Of a stretch of 64,000 bases of DNA, positions 57,021 to 64,000 are shown one piece after another. The stretch's first letter is position 1. Every line of letters starts with the position of its first letter. This stretch comes from Craterostigma plantagineum (lineage: Eukaryota > Streptophyta > Magnoliopsida > Lamiales > Linderniaceae): positions 20,957,501 through 21,021,500 of the forward strand of contig JAPQWV010000017.1 of assembly GCA_027422505.1 (NCBI GenBank). Reading direction: 5' to 3'. A program made the position numbers and the translations under genes. Under the pieces are notes generated by a model, which searched no databases, was not told where the DNA came from, and was given only the letters and a program-made list of their open reading frames with translations.

Positions 57021-57814
57021 TATGATGATTGATAGAGGTGTTGTAATAATAATTTAATGTAATAATGTCTTCAAGTGATGTATGAATTGAACTGACTGAA
57101 TTACTATGTTCTGTATTATAATTGTATGTACTCTATGTATTTGTGACCCACCGTGTAACACTTTGCTAAGTGTACTATATAATATTATATATGAAGAGGA
57201 GAACTTTTAATGGCCCAGATGTAATGTGATTGAAGATGATGGGACGACTAGTTTTCTGCTAATTTTAGTAGGGTCTTTTTAAAAATAGCCTTTGACGCGG
57301 TCAAGTTTAAAAAAATAGCACTCTTGACTTTTTTTTTTGGTCAATAGCACTCTTTTTAATTAACACTTAATTATCTTCTCGTAATCCCTTATTATTAATA
57401 AAAGAAAAAGAAAAACAAAAATAAAATACAACGCCTGAAATGAATTAAAAGCTGCACGTCCATTTTGCAGCAGAAAGCATTCATTCCACCTCACCCAATT
57501 ATTCTTCTTCTTCGTCCTCGTCCTTAAGAGAAATCACCTACAATTTCTTCTGCTTCTGCAAGGCAGTTCGACCCGACTTCATATCAGCTTCTTCACAGGC
57601 GAAGGAACACTCGAAAGTCCTCAGTGAAAGAATTGGAACCTGACGCCTCACTGTATGTAAGTATTTTTCCTGGTCGTATTTTGAATATAACCATCTAAAT
57701 TTGTAACTCTCAGTCCTAAACCCTGCTTCGAAGTAAATGGGTTCTCCCAGCTTCGAAATTCCGGTTTGGACTGCCGAACATGTTCAATTTTCGCTTTTTA
57801 AAACGTCCAGTTGG
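57021..57814. other. Intergenic, leader-like sequence near 57.5 kb
   Basis: The region 57480-57670 resembles a plant 5' leader (CT-rich, then a possible donor GTATGTAAG at about 57655), perhaps a noncoding first exon for the DEK_C gene. Confidence 0.35.
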
Positions 57815-58220
57815 TCAGGGGACCCTGCTTGAAAGTAGGCAACCCGAGCGTTAGATCACGGGACCCTAGATAGAAGCATGAGTCCTGCACATAAATATAC
57901 GGGACCCGCACATAAATTCATGGCACCCGCGCATAAATTCATTGGACCCGCGCATAAATTCATGGGACCTCTATACCATCAGTGCATGGTTCCCGCACAT
58001 TAGTGCCGGCGCATTAGATCCTGGGACCTGCACATAAATTCAGGGGATCTGCGCGCAAAAACAGGGGACCCGCGCATAATCGCTTCTTATTGATAGGTCC
58101 CATGCCCCCATACACTAGATCTTGGGTCCCGTGCACAAGAGCTTTGGTCCCGCGCATTAGAGCTTGGGTCCCGTGAACTAGAGCCTGGGTCCCGTGAACT
58201 AGAGCCTGGGTCCCGTGATA
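57815..58220. repeat. GGGACC repeat array A
   Basis: About fifteen degenerate copies of GGGACCCGCGCATAAATTCA, mostly direct at first, then as GGGTCCCGTGAACTAGAGCCT units (three near-perfect copies at about 58160-58215). Same motif as arrays at 59.2 and 63.2 kb. Confidence 0.8.
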
Positions 58221-58351
58221 TATGTTAGGGTTTTCGAAAGGTCTTACGGTTTTGCAAGCTGTAGGGCTTCAATTAATTATGTCTACATTATAAAAACACA
58301 CATCATCCGAAAATAACATTTTTAATAATCCCAGAAACAAATCGACCAAGA

Positions 58352-58732
58352 ATGCTGACGGACGCCCAAATCGTCGCCCGCCTCCAGGAAATCGTTCGTA
58401 ACTCGGACCCCCGGACTACCACGGTCGGCGCCGTCCGCCGACGTCTAGAGGCCGACCTCGGCGTCGACCTCTCCCAAAGGAGACAGTTCATCGTGTTTGA
58501 GATCGACAGATTCTTAAACGGCGACGACCCTCCTATCGAACTCGACGGCGACGGCATCTGCGATGGTATGAGCGAAGTGATCGAAGGACAAGCACCCGAG
58601 GCTGTCCGAAACGAAGACGACGAGGCTGAGAGCGAAGTGATGGTAGGCCCAGGTTGGATCGAGGTTGTCCGAAACGACGCCGTGAAGGAGGATGTCGACC
58701 AAGCTCCGGTTGGAGAAGGGCGAGAAGGGTAG
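58352..58732 (+). CDS. DEK_C-domain protein
   Basis: A single 126-residue frame. Residues 1-58 match the DEK C-terminal fold: LTDAQIVARLQEIVRNSDPR, VGAVRRRLEADLGVDLSQRR and FIVFEIDRFL, the helices that bind DNA or chromatin in DEK and SWIB-DEK proteins. The rest is acidic and contains a repeated EVVRN/EAVRN element. It is short and lies between two GGGACC repeat arrays next to a Ulp1-type transposon gene, so it may be transposon cargo rather than a resident gene. Its GC-rich codons differ from the AT-rich flanks. Confidence 0.7.
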   Translation: MLTDAQIVARLQEIVRNSDPRTTTVGAVRRRLEADLGVDLSQRRQFIVFEIDRFLNGDDPPIELDGDGICDGMSEVIEGQAPEAVRNEDDEAESEVMVGPGWIEVVRNDAVKEDVDQAPVGEGREG

Positions 58733-59129
58733 AATAGTAAATTATTTAATAATTTTATGCTATTGTATTGTACGTGAATCTAAGTATTTATGTTTAATTT
58801 GAAGCATTATATATTATGAACCTGATATATATTTTAATTGTATTTTAAATTGAATGAACTATGTTTTATAATATATAATTAGGTTTAAAAATATATAGAT
58901 AGCTGTATTTAATTAGGTTAGTTATGTAAGAAACATAAAGGGGTATAAAAGAATTTACAGGTTTTACTGTAGCGATTGGCAAACAACGGACCCGTGATAT
59001 AACAGTAAAAGTAAAAAAGCAACCACCACTTTAACTTTCAATTCAATTCAATTGTCTTTTCTCCTGCACACCAAAAGTTTTGCAAATCGTTTCTCTGCAA
59101 GTAAAACCCAAATCCGAACCTCAATCTAC
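58733..59129. other. AT-rich spacer
   Basis: Likely promoter of the following gene. No specific site. Confidence 0.4.
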
Positions 59130-59214
59130 AATGGAAATCAGCGGGAACACCCAGAGAGTGAAGGTATTTGTTCTACTCTTCGTCTTCAATTTAACGGATC
59201 GAACCCTAATTTTC

Positions 59215-59570
59215 AAAATCGGACCCGTGCTTGCAAGCATAGGACCGTGATTGCAAGCATAGGACCGTGATTGCAAGCATAGGACCTTGCTTAGAAGTAG
59301 TGCGTATTTTCACGGCACCCGCCCATAAGATGATGGTCCCGATGATGGTCACAGCACGGGTCCACTGCGTAGCATGGGTCCCGTGACCTTGCGCCTGCGA
59401 AGAACAACACGGGACCCGTGCGCTACGAGCAGGGGACCCCTGTGTTATAAGCAGGGACCCACGCTTATTCACAGGGGACCCATGTCTGGACCATCATCTT
59501 GTGGGCGGGTCCCGTTAAAATTCGCACAGGTTTCGTGTAAATTCACACAGGTCCCCTGTCAATATTCATA
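59215..59570. repeat. GGGACC repeat array B
   Basis: Units in both orientations (GGACCCGTGCTTGCAAGCAT, then GGGTCCCGTGACC, then GGGACCCGTGCGCTACGAGC), inside the first intron of the DUF1985/Ulp1 gene. Confidence 0.8.
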
Positions 59571-61254
59571 CCAAGTAATTGGCTACAATGTGTTTTACGT
59601 ATAAATTAGGTTGTGATGAAGAAGCAGTTCGACACAGTGGACGAAGTTCCTGATTGCCGTCCTGCGATGAGCTCGTTATACAGCGACGCCAGCGAGTTGA
59701 TAAGACGGTGTCTTAACCAGGATGAGTTTCAGTTTTTGTGCCTCGAGTCCGTTCGGCCGCCTTGTTATGGCCGAGCCGGATTTTAAGCTTTCGCTTCAGT
59801 TGTTGTGGTACCTCATCGCAAGGCAGACCACGATGCACAACCGTGAAGAGCTCTGGATGGTTATTGGCAATAGGCCACTCCGATTTTCAAAATCGGATTA
59901 CTGCCTAATCACCGGGCTCAAGTTCGAAGCCGCGATACCGGCGGTGAACGAAGACGAAGCATTCGCGAGGAGACATTTTGGCGGTAGAGCCCAAATTCGC
60001 TTGTCTCACGTCAAGATTGCGTTGGAGGGTTTGTCTGGCGACGAAGAACGTAGGGACGACGAGAAGCTGAAGTTGGCGAACGTCTACTTCGCCACCGCGG
60101 TGTTGTTGGCCCGAAAGTCAAATAAGGACACCGTCGTGAGTCCTTGGGTCCTCCATCTCGCTGAAGACCTGTTTGCTTTCTCACAGTACCCTTGGGGCAG
60201 CGTGGCTTTCAGGGATGTCATACGCTCCGTTAAAAGAAATCTAGTTGAGATCAAACGGGATTGGCTGATAAGTGGGTTCATGCAGCCACTTCAGGTGATT
60301 TATAATTAAGTTTTGCCATACCTTGTTTTGACATGATTGCTAATATTATTTGCGTTATGAATTCAGATAATGGCATACGAGTGCATACCGGGCGTTGCAG
60401 ACGAGTTGGCGGATCGCAAAGAAGAAGATTACACGCCACACATGCTCAGGTGGGTGACAAAAAATTGGAGTCGCAAGGGATGCCCGACTTTTAAGTCCGT
60501 CGCATCACACGCTGACAGGTCCCATGTACAAGGATTGATAGTGCCGTCAGCCTTCGAGCTGGAGGGACCGTACTTTAGGGACAGCATTTTCGATGTTGGG
60601 GCCCCACACGAACTATTCGATCGTGTCACGGACCTACTCCTGCAGGGAGTGGACGTTACGTGTTCCCGCGGCCACCGCCATCGCGGTTCGGGTTCTAGCC
60701 GGCAGAATTTCGTGCCTGAGACCATAGCCCAGATCGAGGGCAGTGGCCGTCGCGACAGCGATATGATGTTGCATCACGGCAACATCCCCGAACATCCGCA
60801 CGAGCACGGCTTTCATGCAGCTCCGGAGACGGGTCCATCAACTGGTCAGGGTTTCGCCTCGGGTCCACGCTTCGATGAATGGCAAAGTCGTATGGACCAT
60901 AACTTCACCACGTTGTTTGGGCGATTCGACCAGCTTGGCACGAGATTGCATAAGTTTCAAGAAGAAGAGGGTCGACGGTGGTCGACGAACGAGAGGAGGT
61001 GGGATGCGTACGAGGACCATTGGACGCAAATGCGATCGTGGGGCGACAGCCTGAGGGAGTTGGGGAACTCGGTTCAGGGTTTGGCGAGCAGATTTTATCA
61101 TGGGTCTCGCACTACGCCTACCGAAGCTCGTTATAGTAAGCTTTTTATTTATACTTAGTTTTTTAATTAGTTGTGTAGATTACTTATCATTTACCATTTA
61201 CGATGTAGATGTCGATCTAAGCGAGTTTGGTGGTGGATCGCACGCTCCACAGAC

Positions 61255-61395
61255 CGAGTTTGGGCGTGGATCGTCGGTCGCTACACCACCCGATATTGGG
61301 CGTGGATCGGTCGCTACACCGCCCGAGATTGGGCGTGGATCGGTCGCTACACCGCCCGATATTGGGCATGGATCGGTCGTTATATCGCCGGATAT
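61255..61395 (+). repeat. 33-bp coding repeat (GRGSVATPPDI)
   Basis: Four to five units of GGGCGTGGATCGGTCGCTAC plus 13 more bases, in frame with the DUF1985/Ulp1 gene. Confidence 0.9.
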
Positions 61396-62877
61396 TGGTA
61401 AGTTTTTATACTTAAGGACGTGAAAAATAATATATAGTTATTTTCGAATTTTCTTGTATAGATTACGACGAGAGATGGAGGAGGACATCGTACATGGGAC
61501 CGGATGGCTATATTCCGAGTCTGGATGCATGGGACGGTCACAGTCCGTCGGAATGGGCAGACTCCCGTTGGAAATACTATGTCCAACCGGTTTGGACCGG
61601 CGAAGACGCAGAGAGAAGAGAAGAGGTGGTCGCGACGGACGACGAGGTCGCGACGGACGTAGAGGCTCCAGAGGAACACGCTCAGTTCGAGACCATGGAC
61701 GAGCCTCCAGACGACCACGCTCAATTCGAGACGCATGCCGAGCTGCTACAGGACGTCCTTCAGTTGGAGACGCACGCCGAGGCTTCGGTTTCTGTCCAAG
61801 CGGCCGACAAAGGAAAAGGCGTCGTCAGAGAGAAGACCCCTGAGCGGACGAAGAAGCCATCTTGGTACACGACGATGCCGTTCACCGATTTTCCATCGAC
61901 GAATACGGTCAAAGCTCCGAAGCTTACGGCGTTTCCAGCGGCATATCCAATTCAAGGCCAATAACATGTGGCCAAAAGTCGAAAGTCAGCTTTTAATGAT
62001 CATGCAGATTACCGGCATGAAGGTCCAAGGGAAGCTACAAGAACACGACCCTAGATGGCTCCTGAACCTGGCGACTGAGGGTTTTCCACTCGATGAGATG
62101 GTACGTATATAAATTTACCAAATACCTTTCGTCACCTTACTTGAATGTGTTGAAAAACGGTCTATATTGTATTGCAGCACGTCGATGAATGCCTCGCTGG
62201 GATCGATTACATGCAGAAATTTAGCAAATCGGTTGCGACCAAAGTCGCGTACATGCCCTGTAGGTTTAAGACGCTCGTCGACGAGCGAGGGGTGCTAAAT
62301 TTCCTCGGGAAGCCGTCTGGGAAAGGCTTCAAGAGATTGATCCCGTTCGCGAGGGGGGAAGATGAAGATTGGAAGTGCAGGTCGTGGGATCTAGCGGCCA
62401 AAGTTGCCATCCCCATGCGTACGTCAGGCCGATGGGTGTTGTTCGTTGTTGATGTGCGGGAAAAGGTGTTCGAGATTTACGACTCCGATGCGCCTCCTGG
62501 CTTCGACTGGCGCTATATCGCCGATGACGTCAACAAACTTAAGATCGTAATCCCGGCGATTTTCAAGGATCTGGAGCTGATAAAACGCATGCCTAACAAG
62601 GGCAAGAGCTGGCCGGCTACTTGGCGTCGCGACTTCCGAAAACAAAATCAGTAAGTTTTGATGAATGTTGCGTTTTATTACTTTGTCGTCGTCTTTAAAA
62701 ATTAGTGTCGTGTTGGATATGCTTTTCAGGGGAGAAGATGGCGTGGCGATGTTGCGTGCCGCAATGTCGCTTATGATGAAGAAGGACGACGTCTCCCGCC
62801 TCAATCAAACTCATATGAAGGAGTTTAGAAAATACCTCGCAGGCTCTATTTTCAATAATGATTGGGACAGTTTTTAG

Positions 62878-63154
62878 TAATTTTGTTGTTGACTAAAATT
62901 TCCTGTGTTGAGTATAAATTTCATGTGTTGTAGAATTTCTCTGTTGAATTTTAGTTTTACTTGTTTCATATTAACTTATCGTTTGTTGGATAGCTATTTA
63001 GGGTTTAGAATTGTGAAAGATTGAGTTTTTCTATCGTTTCCAACTTTTTTTAAGTGAGACTGATGTGTGATTTGACATATAAATAACTGAATTTTAAGTG
63101 ATTTGACATAATTTCACTTGGTTGTTATGATTTTAACTTTTCGGCTGTTTGCTA
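62878..63154. other. 3' flank, AT-rich
   Basis: No feature beyond the expected 3' untranslated region. Confidence 0.4.
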
Positions 63155-63430
63155 CGCACGTTGCCTGCGCGGGTTCCCTGAATATAAGTGCGGGGACGCT
63201 GCTCATAACGCGCAGGTCCCCTGATCTTTACGCGCGGGTCCCCTGATTATATTGCGCAACAATTTGACGGGACCGGACGGGACCCGGCCTTAACATGCGC
63301 ATAATTTTGACGGGACCAATGACGACCCAGTTATCTCAGTATGGGTCCTATGCAATATGCGCGGGAACCCTGTTTTGACGACTGGGTCCCCTGTCCATAA
63401 CATGTGGGTCCGATGTGTTCATGTGCGATT
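63155..63430. repeat. GGGACC repeat array C
   Basis: About a dozen units, GCGCGGGTCCCCTGA and GACGGGACC, in both orientations, downstream of the DUF1985/Ulp1 gene. Confidence 0.78.
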
Positions 63431-63878
63431 TTTGCAATGTTAATTCATGGAAGTAAGCGATTAATTGTGCGTATTTATACTTTGTTTATCGTAGAATACA
63501 ATATAAAGTCATCATACAATAGCAGAGAACAGAAAGAATGGATAAAAAAAAGAATTACATTAAGTCTATAAGATTGTTACATCCTACAGAAATCACAAAC
63601 ACGAGTATGTTTTCTGGGTGCGCTCTCTTACTATATTCGCGTCAGAGATCGTTCAACTTGAAATACTTGTTGGAATATATATTTTTTGGATTTCAAACTT
63701 GGAGTCAGATATTGTTAATCTAGTTGTTATTTTTTCCAATTTTGTTAATCGCGCACTTAATTTTTTATTAATTATTATCTTATTAAGGATTTAATAATAT
63801 TACATTTTCGCAGGGGACAAAAGCCCCAAATCGGGGATCAAATGTCAAGTCATCTGTCCTATACATACCGTATAATGA
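63431..63878. other. AT-rich, nothing recognised
   Basis: No coding signal. Confidence 0.4.
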
Positions 63879-63952
63879 CACTGCTCTGACATGTCACTTT
63901 TCACCAATAAATGAAGCACTGCTCTGACATGTCACTTTTCATCAATAATTAA
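63879..63952. repeat. 38-bp direct repeat, two copies
   Basis: CACTGCTCTGACATGTCACT and the following 18 bases occur at 63879 and 63917, the second with a few changes. Confidence 0.9.
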
Positions 63953-64000
63953 ACAATTATTGGACCCACTTACTAAGCGAACTTGTCCAACCCTAATGTG

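Larger units (their letters stand above)
59130..62877 (+). pseudogene. DUF1985/Ulp1-like transposon gene, catalytically dead
   Basis: Apparent exons: 59130-59162 (MEISGNTQRVK), 59610-60294, 60367-61135, 61209-61397, 61462-62100, 62178-62650 and 62730-62877. Exon 2 encodes a DUF1985-type domain (ELWMVIGNRPLRFSKSDYCL and ITGLKFEA). Exon 4 is an 11-residue repeat. The last exons are a Ulp1-like C48 domain. One extra T in the run near 59727 shifts the frame, and another shift occurs near 61955. In the protease part the His of the usual HW is Arg (TSGRWVLFVVDV) and the nucleophile Cys of DCG is missing (NQGEDGVAML), while EIYDSD keeps the Asp. Such genes are typical passengers of plant MULE-like elements. 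The protein may be structural only, or dead. Confidence 0.65.

Overview
The window is nuclear DNA from a flowering plant, most likely a eudicot. It has intron-containing genes with GT/AG junctions, plant-specific families (a secreted subtilase, a BOI-type RING ligase, an STP-type sugar transporter, a plant TAF4) and a very high load of nested plant transposons. I cannot name the species. Exon limits below were read by eye from splice dinucleotides and reading frames. No database search was run.

Layout. 0-2.7 kb: a Helitron 3' end, then two decayed paralogous minus-strand reading frames carrying short tandem repeats. 2.7-20.3 kb: two related Athila-like (Ty3/gypsy) LTR retrotransposons on the minus strand, one inside the other. 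The outer one (2741-20325, target duplication AGATC) is split by the younger one (7773-17653, target duplication GTGGT). Both carry only gag-protease remnants and no reverse transcriptase or integrase. 20.8-28.0 kb: an hAT-like element (8-bp duplication) with smaller elements nested in it, including a CACTA element (24138-27629) that encodes a transposase-associated domain joined to a Ulp1-type protease. The outer retrotransposon and the hAT-like element both cut the same unidentified plus-strand host gene. 30.2-35.9 kb: a sugar-transporter pseudogene split by a Copia-like element that encodes only a coiled-coil Gag-like protein.

36.8-57.0 kb is the gene-rich part: a TAF4 homologue with an apparent exon loss (-), an Mpv17/PMP22 protein (+), a protein disulfide isomerase pseudogene (-), a RING-H2 E3 ligase (-), an intronless subtilase (+), a small proline-rich gene (+) and a BOI-type RING E3 ligase (+). 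57.3-63.5 kb holds a DEK_C-domain gene and a decayed DUF1985/Ulp1 gene, interspersed with three arrays of a GGGACC-containing repeat. This is probably another large transposon whose ends I could not place.

The least expected signals are inside the Athila-like pair. (1) Three consecutive hairpins in each LTR keep the same loop while their stems differ between the two families. (2) A palindrome array lies directly upstream of the outer element's TATA box. (3) Hairpin plus polypurine modules occur more than once per element. (4) An antisense mini-gene with its own TATA box encodes a 54-residue single-pass membrane protein, on a segment the outer element lacks.
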